Part shown: piece by piece, positions 7,835 to 13,663 of the stretch | How positions within the stretch are numbered: the stretch's first letter is position 1 | Layout of the letters: every line of letters starts with the position of its first letter | Source of the DNA: a bacterium | Lineage (GTDB): Bacteria > Verrucomicrobiota > Verrucomicrobiae > Limisphaerales > J093 | DNA: 13,663 nt | Direction: 5' to 3' | Assembly (NCBI GenBank): GCA_021839785.1 | Contig: JAKCAB010000864.1 | Coordinates: 1-13,663 of the forward strand | Made by a program: the position numbers and the translations under genes | The notes under the pieces: model-generated | The model's input: only the letters and a program-made list of their open reading frames with translations | The model's database searches: none | Told to the model about the DNA's origin: nothing

Positions 7835-8955
7835 GCCGCCGCCAGTTCCGGTGCCGGAAGCGTCGCGGGCATGGCTGGGACGGCGGCCCGCCCGGCCGGC
7901 AGGTAGCGCCGCAACACTGTCAGCGCGGCTGGCAGGCCGTTCATGCGCCGGGTGTCGATGCGGCTCCGGTATTCGTCCAGGCGCGACAGGAACCGGTGGA
8001 GGTGTCCGGGCGCGAATTCGCTCATGCCGACGGCTTCGCCGGCCCCGCTTTGGCGCAGGAAATGAGCGTTGATTTCCTGCTCGTAGTTGTTGGGCTCGGG
8101 CAGCGCAAACACGGCCTTGCCCAGATAAAGCGCCTCGCCAACCAGTTGATTACCCGCCGTGCAAACCAAGGCGCAACAGCCGGCCAAATCCCGGACAAAC
8201 TGCGCTTCGCTCACGGCATGGAAGGTCAGCTTGCCGCGTGGGTGGCAGGCGCCCAGTCCATAGACGCGCACGTCCAGGCCGGTCGAGGCCAGCGCTTGCA
8301 AGACTTGCTCGCTCACGCTCCGGCGCCAGTAGGCCACCAGGTGGGCCCCAGTGCGCGGCTCCGCCTCCGCGACTTCCGGTCGCAGCAGCACCCCGACTTG
8401 CGTCACTTTTCCGCAGTTGGGGCGAAGCGGCGGAAAGTAGAACGACGAGACGATCGTCTCCCGCTGGCCAGAGTGGTAGGCGCCCACAATGGTTGCCATG
8501 TAGGCCGCGTGCAGACGCAACCGCCGGGGCAAGCTGCGCAGATCGTAGGTCCGGAGAAAATGTTGGTGATTCAGGCTGACGAACGGCACTCCGCAGCGTT
8601 TCGCCGCGCGCGGCAGCGAGGGTTCGAAGTCAGTGATCACCAGGTCGGGCCGCTCCCGCCGAATCAGGTCCGCAAGCCAGCCCACGGTGGACGGCAGGCC
8701 TTTCAGGTAGGCGCACAGGTTTTTGAACATCCCGCGATAATCGATCTGGCCCGACGCGTTGTAGGCAAAACGCAGTCCCGGCAGACGTTGGATGCCCACC
8801 TCCGTCGCGGTGTAGAGCGGCCACAGAAATGAAAACGCGTCGCCGGGCGCGAACAGCGTGATGCGATGTTCCGCGCGCAATGCCTCGACGAGCGCGCGGA
8901 CGCGGGTTGCGTGCCCCCGCCCTTCTCCCGACATGCCGATGAAGATTTTGGCCAT
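7831..8955 (-). CDS. MurG/MJ1255-like glycosyltransferase (GT-B fold)
   Basis: From ATG 8955 the product is 374 residues. The N-terminus [18 protein letters not shown] has the glycine-rich loop and GHATR motif of MurG-like/MJ1255-VC2487-type GT-B glycosyltransferases, followed by [11 protein letters not shown] (102-112). The C-terminal half has the nucleotide-sugar donor region [22 protein letters not shown] (265-286) and [13 protein letters not shown] (288-300). It probably transfers a sugar from an NDP-sugar to a lipid or cell-surface acceptor at the cytoplasmic face of the membrane; donor and acceptor are unknown. The frame is open to ATG 9045, but the extra 30 residues are unlike the family start. 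The last 25 or so residues are Ala/Pro-rich and probably disordered. It is coupled to the radical SAM gene downstream and divergent from the SIS gene across about 200 bases. Confidence 0.88.
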   Translation of the reverse strand: MAKIFIGMSGEGRGHATRVRALVEALRAEHRITLFAPGDAFSFLWPLYTATEVGIQRLPGLRFAYNASGQIDYRGMFKNLCAYLKGLPSTVGWLADLIRRERPDLVITDFEPSLPRAAKRCGVPFVSLNHQHFLRTYDLRSLPRRLRLHAAYMATIVGAYHSGQRETIVSSFYFPPLRPNCGKVTQVGVLLRPEVAEAEPRTGAHLVAYWRRSVSEQVLQALASTGLDVRVYGLGACHPRGKLTFHAVSEAQFVRDLAGCCALVCTAGNQLVGEALYLGKAVFALPEPNNYEQEINAHFLRQSGAGEAVGMSEFAPGHLHRFLSRLDEYRSRIDTRRMNGLPAALTVLRRYLPAGRAAVPAMPATLPAPELAAA

Positions 8956-9159
8956 GATCGTGTATGGAAGTGCCCGACGCCTCGAAGTAATCGCCGCGGC
9001 ATTCCGCCTGGCAAGCACCGGCCCAGCCGCGAAAGGAGAATTCACCGCGCCGTCACACCGTCGTCACGAACCGCGGCCTGCGCTGCCGAATTTGGACTGC
9101 GTTCGGTTCGCCTCCGGCCTTTTCACCGCCCAAGCTGCTCCGCTATGTTGGGTCGCGCG

Positions 9160-9942
9160 ATGCATCCCGCAGCCGAGTATCTGAACAAGTGCCGTGAGTT
9201 GGTGGACCGGGTGGAGGCGCAGTTGCCGGCGATCCAGCAGGCCGCCGACTGGTTCGCCGCGACGATCCTCGCCGGCCGGATGGTTCACCTGTTTGGCTCC
9301 GGCCACAGCCGCATCCTCGTGGAAGAAATGTGGCCGCGCTACGGTTCCTTCCCCGGCTTCAACCCGATCGTGGAATTGTCGCTGAGCTTCCACAACCTGG
9401 TCGTCGGCCCGAACGGCCAGCGGCAGGCGATGTTTCTCGAAAACGTGCCCGGCCTCGCGGAGCGCATCCTGCGCAACTTCGATCTCTCGCCCGTGGATTG
9501 TGCGCTGGTGGCCTCGTCCAGCGGCTGCAACGTGGTGCCGGTCGAGATGGCCGAAGGCTTCCGCCGACGCGGCGTCAAGGTGGTGGCGATCGTCAGCCAG
9601 CGCCACTCGCAGGCCAGCCAGAGCCAGCGCGCCGACGGCAGGAAGCTGCCCGATTTTGCGGACCTGGTGCTCGACACCGGGGCGCCGATCGGAGACGCCC
9701 TGGTGACTGTCGCGGGTTTGGAAACGCCGGTTTCGCCCGGCTCGACGATTGGCGGCTGCCTGCTCGTGAACGCCATCAAAGCCGAGGTGGCCGCCCGCCT
9801 CACCGCCGCTGGGCAGCCGCCCAAAGTGCTGACGGCTGGGGCCGTGGTCGGCGCGCAGCGCGCGTCCGAACTTTTTGAAAGCGCTTACGACGAGCACGCC
9901 CGCCGGCTGGCGAAGTTGTATGCGAACGTTGGCCAAAGCTGA
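9160..9942 (+). CDS. SIS-domain sugar-phosphate-binding protein (UPF0309-like)
   Basis: This 260-residue protein belongs to the SIS (sugar isomerase) superfamily of sugar-phosphate isomerases and regulators. Seen: the phosphate-binding loop [15 protein letters not shown] (43-57), the second SIS serine loop [15 protein letters not shown] (117-131), RHSQASQSQ (148-156) and [12 protein letters not shown] (171-182). This order matches the UPF0309/YgbP-like single-domain group, whose substrate is not established. ATG 9160 (MHPAAEYL) fits the usual family start; an in-frame ATG at 9145 would add five residues. The gene runs 3 bases into the methionine-synthase-like gene, so they are likely co-transcribed, although the metabolic link is not obvious. 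Confidence 0.92.
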   Translation: MHPAAEYLNKCRELVDRVEAQLPAIQQAADWFAATILAGRMVHLFGSGHSRILVEEMWPRYGSFPGFNPIVELSLSFHNLVVGPNGQRQAMFLENVPGLAERILRNFDLSPVDCALVASSSGCNVVPVEMAEGFRRRGVKVVAIVSQRHSQASQSQRADGRKLPDFADLVLDTGAPIGDALVTVAGLETPVSPGSTIGGCLLVNAIKAEVAARLTAAGQPPKVLTAGAVVGAQRASELFESAYDEHARRLAKLYANVGQS

Positions 9943-9945
9943 GTC

Positions 9946-11016
9946 ATGAAAAACTGTCCGCTTCGCACTTCGGTCATCGGCAGTTATCCGTTTCCCGGAT
10001 GGCTGGAACTCGCGGCCCAAAATCTCGACCGGTTCGGCCCGGACGACCTCGCCGAACTTCAGGAAGACGCAGTCACCTGTGCCGTCCACGACCAACTCGC
10101 CGCCGGGCTGGACGTGATCACCGACGGCGAGCAGACGCGGCTCGACTTCAACCTCAGTTTCTACGGCTATCTGGAAGGCATCGACCTCGAGTCGGCGCCG
10201 CCGCGCCGCTTCGGCCCGCCTGCCCACGACCAACGCGGCCGGCACCAGGTGGTCGCGGAACTGCGGGCGCCGCGCGGACTGGGTGCGGTCGAGGAATTCA
10301 AGCGGCTTCAGCGCGTCGCCGCCGCGACTGCCAGCCGGCCTTCGGCATCCGGTGTCACGCTCAAGGCTAGCGTTCCCGGACCTTACACGTTGTCCGGCCG
10401 CCTCGTGCCCAACGCCGGGCTGGGCTATCCCGATCGCTGGGCGTTGACCGAAGCGTTGCTGCCGCTGGTGCGAAAGGAGCTCGAGGACCTCGTTGCCGCG
10501 GGTTGCGCCGAAATCAGCGTGGATGAGCCGAGCATGAGCTGCTATGCCTATCGCGAAGACCCGCGGCGCTTTGTGGACATTTTCAACCGGACCGTCGAGA
10601 CGGTCGCCGGCCGGATCCGCGTCTGCACGCATCTTTGTTTTGGCAACTACAAGGCCCGCGCCGTCGGCCCGCGCCAACTTGCGCCCATGTTCCCGGCGTT
10701 TCTCGACTTCAAGTGCGATGAAATGCACGTCGAGATGGCGAGCCGCGAGTTCGCCGAATTGGAACTGATTGGTGAAATCGCGAAGCGCTGCGATGCCGCC
10801 GTCGGCATCGTGGACGTGAAAAGCTATTACGTGGAAACGCCGGAGGACATCGCGCGGCGCGTGAAACGCTGCCTGGAGTTTGCGCCGGCGGACCGGCTGG
10901 TGTTCGCGCCGGACTGCGGCCTCAGCCAGACTGCGCGCTGGGCCGCCAAGCGGAAGCTGACGAACATGGTGGCGGGGGTGAAGCAAGTGCGACGCGAACC
11001 CGGGCTGGCCAACTGA
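9946..11016 (+). CDS. Cobalamin-independent methionine synthase catalytic-domain protein (MetE C-terminal type)
   Basis: At 356 residues this is the zinc-containing TIM-barrel half of MetE without the N-terminal barrel of the 750-residue enzyme. It starts with the family motif TSVIGSYPFPGW (8-19), has VITDGEQTR (57-65), the ISVDEPSM substrate segment (190-197) and a complete zinc site: His229 and Cys231 (CTHLCFGNY), Glu263 (EMHVEMA) and Cys324 (FAPDCGLSQT). Such short proteins are known in archaea and many bacteria. They transfer a methyl group to homocysteine or another thiol; the methyl donor here may be methyltetrahydrofolate or a corrinoid protein. It follows the SIS gene by 3 bases. A 714-residue frame on the opposite strand is a shadow. 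Confidence 0.94.
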   Translation: MKNCPLRTSVIGSYPFPGWLELAAQNLDRFGPDDLAELQEDAVTCAVHDQLAAGLDVITDGEQTRLDFNLSFYGYLEGIDLESAPPRRFGPPAHDQRGRHQVVAELRAPRGLGAVEEFKRLQRVAAATASRPSASGVTLKASVPGPYTLSGRLVPNAGLGYPDRWALTEALLPLVRKELEDLVAAGCAEISVDEPSMSCYAYREDPRRFVDIFNRTVETVAGRIRVCTHLCFGNYKARAVGPRQLAPMFPAFLDFKCDEMHVEMASREFAELELIGEIAKRCDAAVGIVDVKSYYVETPEDIARRVKRCLEFAPADRLVFAPDCGLSQTARWAAKRKLTNMVAGVKQVRREPGLAN

Positions 11017-11017
11017 A

Positions 11018-11049
11018 CTTTTCCTTTCCCGAAATTGAGAAAGAAAAAG
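11018..11049 (+). terminator. Possible hairpin after the methionine-synthase-like gene
   Basis: Directly after the stop codon, bases 11018-11028 (CTTTTCCTTTC) can pair with 11039-11049 (GAAAGAAAAAG) at 10 of 11 positions around a 10-base loop. The stem is A/T-rich and no clear U-tract follows, so it is at best a weak terminator or an RNA-stabilising structure. The pairing is seen; the role is inferred. Confidence 0.3.
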
Positions 11050-11057
11050 CTTGTTGG

Positions 11058-11075
11058 TATGGCTTAAAAGCCATA
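11058..11075. promoter_or_regulatory. Palindromic operator candidate of the vapBC operon
   Basis: Bases 11058-11075 read TATGGCTT-AA-AAGCCATA, perfect 8-base inverted arms around AA, ending 6 bases before the antitoxin ATG. Ribbon-helix-helix antitoxins such as VapB, usually with VapC bound, repress their own promoter through such palindromes (known for the family). Promoter-like boxes overlap it: TTGAGA at 11035-11040 with TATGGC at 11058, or TTGTTG at 11051-11056 with TATTTT at 11074-11079, both at 17-base spacing. The palindrome followed by TTTTA could also act as a weak terminator for the upstream gene. The symmetry is certain, the function inferred. Confidence 0.6.
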
Positions 11076-11081
11076 TTTTAG

Positions 11082-11348
11082 ATGGCCATGAAGATGACCA
11101 TGCACATTGACGACGACTTGCTCGACAAGGCCATGGGTTTGGCCGGCGTCGAGAGCAAAACCGCGGCGGTGGATCTCGCGCTCCGCGAATTTGTGCGCCG
11201 GGGGGCATTGGTGAAGGAACTCAGCACGGGTTTGGACCTCAGCCCCGCTGAACTCAAGGAAGTCTTCGATCCCGCGTACGATCTCGAGGCCGCCAGACTC
11301 GCCGAAACCCCCGTGTCGTATGGTCGCAAATCCCGTGCTCGTCGATAG
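11082..11348 (+). CDS. vapB: VapB-family antitoxin (ribbon-helix-helix)
   Basis: This 88-residue protein has the N-terminal MTMHIDDDLLDKAMGLAG followed by SKTAAVDLALREFVRRG, the strand-helix-helix DNA-binding pattern of VapB antitoxins. The C-terminal half (DLSPAELKEVFDPAYDL and a basic tail) would wrap and inhibit the PIN toxin. Four in-frame ATGs lie in the first seven codons (11082, 11088, 11094, 11100); the first is used here, but later ones preserve the DNA-binding strand, so the exact start is uncertain. The gene overlaps the toxin gene by 29 bases, the usual antitoxin-first arrangement that couples translation. The palindrome just upstream fits autorepression. It neutralises VapC in the cytoplasm. 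Confidence 0.9.
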   Translation: MAMKMTMHIDDDLLDKAMGLAGVESKTAAVDLALREFVRRGALVKELSTGLDLSPAELKEVFDPAYDLEAARLAETPVSYGRKSRARR

Positions 11349-11715
11349 CAGCTACTACATCGGCCTTTCGCGCGAAGGACGCGATCCGTTGCGCGAACTG
11401 GCCGTGGTGGGGGCCCAGCGCGACGTGGCGACCTGCGGGGTCGTGCGGTGCGAAGTGGCGCGCGGCATCAAGGCGGAGGCGATTCTGGATCGCTTTCGCC
11501 GCGCGTGGGACGTGATGCTTTACGTGCCCACCGACAACCGGCTGTGGCGGGATGCGGAGGAGGCGCTCTGGCAACTGGACCGCGAGGGCGTTTGCCTCCC
11601 GCTGACGGATGTGGTGATTGCCTGTTGCGCGCGGCGTATCCAGGCGGTGGTGCTCACGTTCGACCGGCATTTTCAAATGATTCCCGGCATCCGGGCGGTC
11701 AGTGAGATCGTGTGA
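11320..11715 (+). CDS. vapC: VapC-family PIN-domain toxin ribonuclease
   Basis: This 131-residue PIN domain carries the four acidic metal ligands of VapC nucleases: Asp9 (VLVDSSYYI), Glu45 (VVRCEVARG), Asp97 (LPLTDVVIA) and Asp115 (LTFDRHF). VapC proteins cleave tRNA or rRNA with Mg2+ when freed from VapB; the target here is unknown. All ligands are present and the length is normal, so the toxin looks intact. ATG 11320 lies inside the antitoxin gene. The stop at 11713-11715 overlaps the GTG start of the following gene in GTGA, so the toxin may share a transcript with the membrane-anchored HEAT-like protein. Confidence 0.94.
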   Translation: MVANPVLVDSSYYIGLSREGRDPLRELAVVGAQRDVATCGVVRCEVARGIKAEAILDRFRRAWDVMLYVPTDNRLWRDAEEALWQLDREGVCLPLTDVVIACCARRIQAVVLTFDRHFQMIPGIRAVSEIV

Positions 11716-12752
11716 AGCGCGCCATCACCATCATTGGTGGAATCACGTTGATCCTCCTTGCCGGGGCCTGGCTGGCATGGCAACGCGGCTGGTTTTCGGA
11801 TGAACCCACCTTTGCTGGCAAGACCGTCACGCGTTGGCTGGACACCATGCCGCTGCTGACCGACTGGCGGGAGCGCGACCGCACGAAACAACACAGTTTT
11901 GACTTCCCCAACACCGCCGCGGAGGTCACGAACGATCCGGCCATCCGGGCGATTCAGGTCTTGGGCACACGCGCCGTGCCGGTGCTCATCCGCCGACTCA
12001 CCCCGGAGCCGCGGCCGTCCACGCTCGCGGAGGTCAACCAGCGCCTGCTGGAAATGGGAAGAAGTTGGTGGCAGGGCAAAACCAACCTCCCGCCGGTGCA
12101 ACCGCTTCCTCCCGGCAGCCGCGAGGAAGCCCGCAGCCTGGCCGCCGCCCTTGGCCTGATGGCCTTGAGCACCAACGTTGATGGCGGGTTCCTGCCCGTC
12201 GTCGAACACGTGGTCGCCTACCGGTTGGCCAATCCTCAGCCCGCGCATGATTTCAGCCTGCCAGCCGACTATTGGGTAGCGACTCAACTTGCGACCATCG
12301 GCTGGCCGGAACTGGCTAGCCAGGTCCGCCAATGTCTCTGGCACACAAACGCCGCCGGCCGCGCTTTTGCGGCCTACGCCACCCGGAGTTTTCCCAAGCA
12401 AATGCCGCTTTGGCGCGCCCGCCTGCTCGAATTGGCACGAGATCCATCCGATGGCGCGCAGACCGCCGCGCTCTGGACTCTGGCCACTCAAATCAGCACC
12501 GACCCGGACGTGCTGTCGCTCTGCCACGACACGCTGGCCGCCAAGACAAACTCGCTGCGGCTTCGGCGCTTCGCCGCGGCGGGACTTAATTTTGCCGGGG
12601 CCAGTGCGACCAACTCGCTGCCGTTGCTGCGCACCATTCTGATCGACAACGCCGAAGACCGGTATGTCAAAACCGAGGCCCGCCGCGCCATCCGGTCCAT
12701 CGAAAAGGCCGCTAATCAAACCGCCCATGATTCGTCCCACGCTTCAAAATGA
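11712..12752 (+). CDS. Membrane-anchored HEAT-like repeat protein of unknown function
   Basis: This 346-residue protein begins with KR and one hydrophobic segment (about residues 4-24, AITIIGGITLILLAGAWLAW), then WQRGW, so it is probably an inner-membrane-anchored protein with its bulk in the periplasm. The remainder is alpha-helical with HEAT-like pairs, for example AIRAIQVLGTRAVPVLIRRL (79-98), QTAALWTLATQIS, RLRRFAAAGLNFAG and the terminal TEARRAIRSIEKA. Such repeats bind other proteins; no catalytic residues are seen. The start is GTG 11712, overlapping the VapC stop, and the 3' end overlaps the downstream hydrolase by 26 bases. Expression is therefore likely linked to the toxin-antitoxin pair, though a functional link is not shown. 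Confidence 0.85.
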   Translation: MKRAITIIGGITLILLAGAWLAWQRGWFSDEPTFAGKTVTRWLDTMPLLTDWRERDRTKQHSFDFPNTAAEVTNDPAIRAIQVLGTRAVPVLIRRLTPEPRPSTLAEVNQRLLEMGRSWWQGKTNLPPVQPLPPGSREEARSLAAALGLMALSTNVDGGFLPVVEHVVAYRLANPQPAHDFSLPADYWVATQLATIGWPELASQVRQCLWHTNAAGRAFAAYATRSFPKQMPLWRARLLELARDPSDGAQTAALWTLATQISTDPDVLSLCHDTLAAKTNSLRLRRFAAAGLNFAGASATNSLPLLRTILIDNAEDRYVKTEARRAIRSIEKAANQTAHDSSHASK

Positions 12753-13581
12753 CGCTTTGCTCGCCGACGTTGCCGCCGCTCGTCACGACTCGGACCGGCT
12801 CCACCTCTGGTGGCTTGGCCAGAGCGGGATTCTCGTCCAATGGCAGGACCGGCACTTGTTGCTCGATCCGTACCTCTCCGATTCGTTGACAAAAAAGTAC
12901 GCGGCCACGGACAAGCCGCACGTCCGCATGAGCGAGCTGGTGGTGGCGCCCGAGCGGCTGAACTTTATTGACGTGGCCACCTCGAGCCACAACCACACCG
13001 ACCACCTCGACCCGGAAACGCTGCAACCGTTGGCCCGCGTCAATGTCGGCATGAGATTGGTCTGCGCCCGCGCCAACCGGGCGGAGGCCATCAAGCGATC
13101 GGGTCTGGCGCAGGAACAGGTGATCGGACTCGATCCCGACGAAGCACCGCGGTTGATCGGCGTGGGACCGTTCGAAATTCGCGCCGTGCCGGCGGCGCAC
13201 GAAACGCTGGAACGCGATGCCGCCGGCCATTTCGTCTTCGTCGGCTTCATCGCCCAGGCCGGGCCATTCACGATCTATCACTGCGGCGACACGGTAATGT
13301 ACGACGGCATGGCAGAGCGACTCCGGCCGTTTCACGTGGACGTGGCCATTCTACCGATCAACGGCCGGGCACCGGAACGCCGCGTGGCGGGAAATCTCTG
13401 GGGGCGCGAGGCGGCACAATTCGCGAAAGACATTGGCGCCAGGCTGGCGGTGCCTTGCCACTACGACTTGTTTGCGTTCAACACGGCGACGCCGGCCGAG
13501 TTCGTCGCGGAATGCGAGCGGCTCGGCCAGTCGTGTCGCGTACTTGAACAAGGCGAGCGGCTAACCTGGCCGGCGCGCTGA
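12727..13581 (+). CDS. UlaG-like metallo-beta-lactamase-fold hydrolase
   Basis: This 284-residue protein has the MBL-fold metal motif SHNHTDHLD with His88, His90, Asp92 and His93, further ligands His158 (PAAHET) and Asp188 (YHCGDTV), the UlaG-like LGQSGILVQ (30-38) near the N-terminus, INGR (211-214) and a late CHYD with His245. These mark the UlaG/YtnP-like group that includes L-ascorbate-6-phosphate lactonase, which opens a sugar lactone in the cytoplasm. The actual substrate here is uncertain. ATG 12727 is chosen because the family starts near here; the frame stays open to 12664 with a proline-rich, unlikely extension. It overlaps the HEAT-like gene by 26 bases, so it probably closes the operon that starts at vapB. 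It converges on the next gene with a 6-base gap. Confidence 0.92.
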   Translation: MIRPTLQNDALLADVAAARHDSDRLHLWWLGQSGILVQWQDRHLLLDPYLSDSLTKKYAATDKPHVRMSELVVAPERLNFIDVATSSHNHTDHLDPETLQPLARVNVGMRLVCARANRAEAIKRSGLAQEQVIGLDPDEAPRLIGVGPFEIRAVPAAHETLERDAAGHFVFVGFIAQAGPFTIYHCGDTVMYDGMAERLRPFHVDVAILPINGRAPERRVAGNLWGREAAQFAKDIGARLAVPCHYDLFAFNTATPAEFVAECERLGQSCRVLEQGERLTWPAR

Positions 13582-13587
13582 GCCAGC

Positions 13588-13663
13588 TCAGGCGAGGTAA
13601 GGAATCGTCAGCGGGCCTTGCGGCAACACGGCCACGCGCGCAGTTTGACCCAACTCTGCGAGC
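13588..13663 (-). CDS. C-terminal fragment of a minus-strand gene, possibly LarA-like lactate racemase family
   Basis: A minus-strand frame open from the right edge ends at a TGA at 13588-13590. The 24 visible final residues include GQTARVAVLPQGPLTIPYLA. The RVAVLPxGPxTIPYL-like ending reminds me of proteins of the nickel-dependent lactate racemase (LarA, DUF2088) family, but so short a piece cannot prove it. The gene converges with the UlaG-like hydrolase with only 6 bases between their stops. Start, length and function lie outside the window. Confidence 0.55.
   Translation of the reverse strand, partial: LAELGQTARVAVLPQGPLTIPYLA

Noticed and set aside
6536..7906. 456-residue open frame on the plus strand
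   Set aside because: Antisense shadow of the radical SAM gene, which shows complete cysteine motifs.
9028..9042. AAAGGAGA Shine-Dalgarno-like string on the plus strand
   Set aside because: No plus-strand start codon lies at a usable distance; the SIS gene starts more than 100 bases later.
8956..9045. 30-codon upstream extension of the glycosyltransferase
   Set aside because: The family normally begins at the beta-strand now starting [10 protein letters not shown]; the extension is basic and unlike the family.
9064..11208. 714-residue open frame on the minus strand
   Set aside because: It is antisense to the SIS and methionine-synthase-like genes, both with complete family motifs. Its translation is Arg/His/Gly-rich with no recognisable domain, as expected of a shadow frame in GC-rich DNA.
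12664..12726. 21-codon upstream extension of the UlaG-like hydrolase
   Set aside because: It is proline-rich, lies inside the HEAT-like gene and is not expected for this family.

Overview
The window is GC-rich and gene-dense, and no stretch over about 300 bases lacks a gene. It looks like a free-living Gram-negative bacterium. The gene mix (octaheme cytochrome, lipoprotein hydrolase, ROK kinase, a HEAT-repeat membrane protein beside a VapBC pair, catalytic-domain-only MetE) and the near absence of Shine-Dalgarno motifs fit a Verrucomicrobiota/PVC-type genome. That placement is inference; the sequence shows no marker gene. I see no rRNA, tRNA, CRISPR array, transposase or attachment site.

Left block (1-4034, minus strand, transcribed leftward): an alpha/beta-hydrolase lipoprotein, exodeoxyribonuclease III 38 bases after it, then, after a 211-base gap, a large exported multiheme cytochrome c that runs off the left edge. 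The cytochrome is the most striking item. A complete eight-heme module of the octaheme tetrathionate reductase family is followed by a second module that repeats the order of the first four heme sites and carries a calcium-loop-like insertion. Twelve CxxCH motifs are visible.

Middle block A (4190-6722, plus strand): a short-chain dehydrogenase, a ROK-family sugar kinase lacking the usual zinc-site cysteines, and an exported protein, linked by ATGA stop/start overlaps and so probably co-translated. Middle block B (6686-8955, minus strand): a MurG/MJ1255-like glycosyltransferase and a radical SAM protein with an extra C-terminal cysteine cluster, also joined by ATGA. Blocks A and B converge with their 3' coding ends overlapping by 37 bases.

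Right block (9160-13581, plus strand): a SIS-domain sugar-phosphate protein and a zinc-type methionine-synthase catalytic-domain protein, 3 bases apart; then, after a 65-base AT-rich gap with a hairpin and an 18-base palindrome, a VapB-VapC toxin-antitoxin pair whose toxin stop overlaps the GTG start of a membrane-anchored HEAT-like protein, which in turn overlaps a UlaG-like metal-dependent hydrolase. The window ends in the C-terminus of a converging minus-strand gene.

The genes do not form one recognisable pathway. They read as several short operons: respiration or detoxification of nitrogen/sulfur oxyanions (cytochrome), sugar metabolism (ROK, SDR, SIS, UlaG-like) and glycan or peptide modification (glycosyltransferase plus radical SAM).
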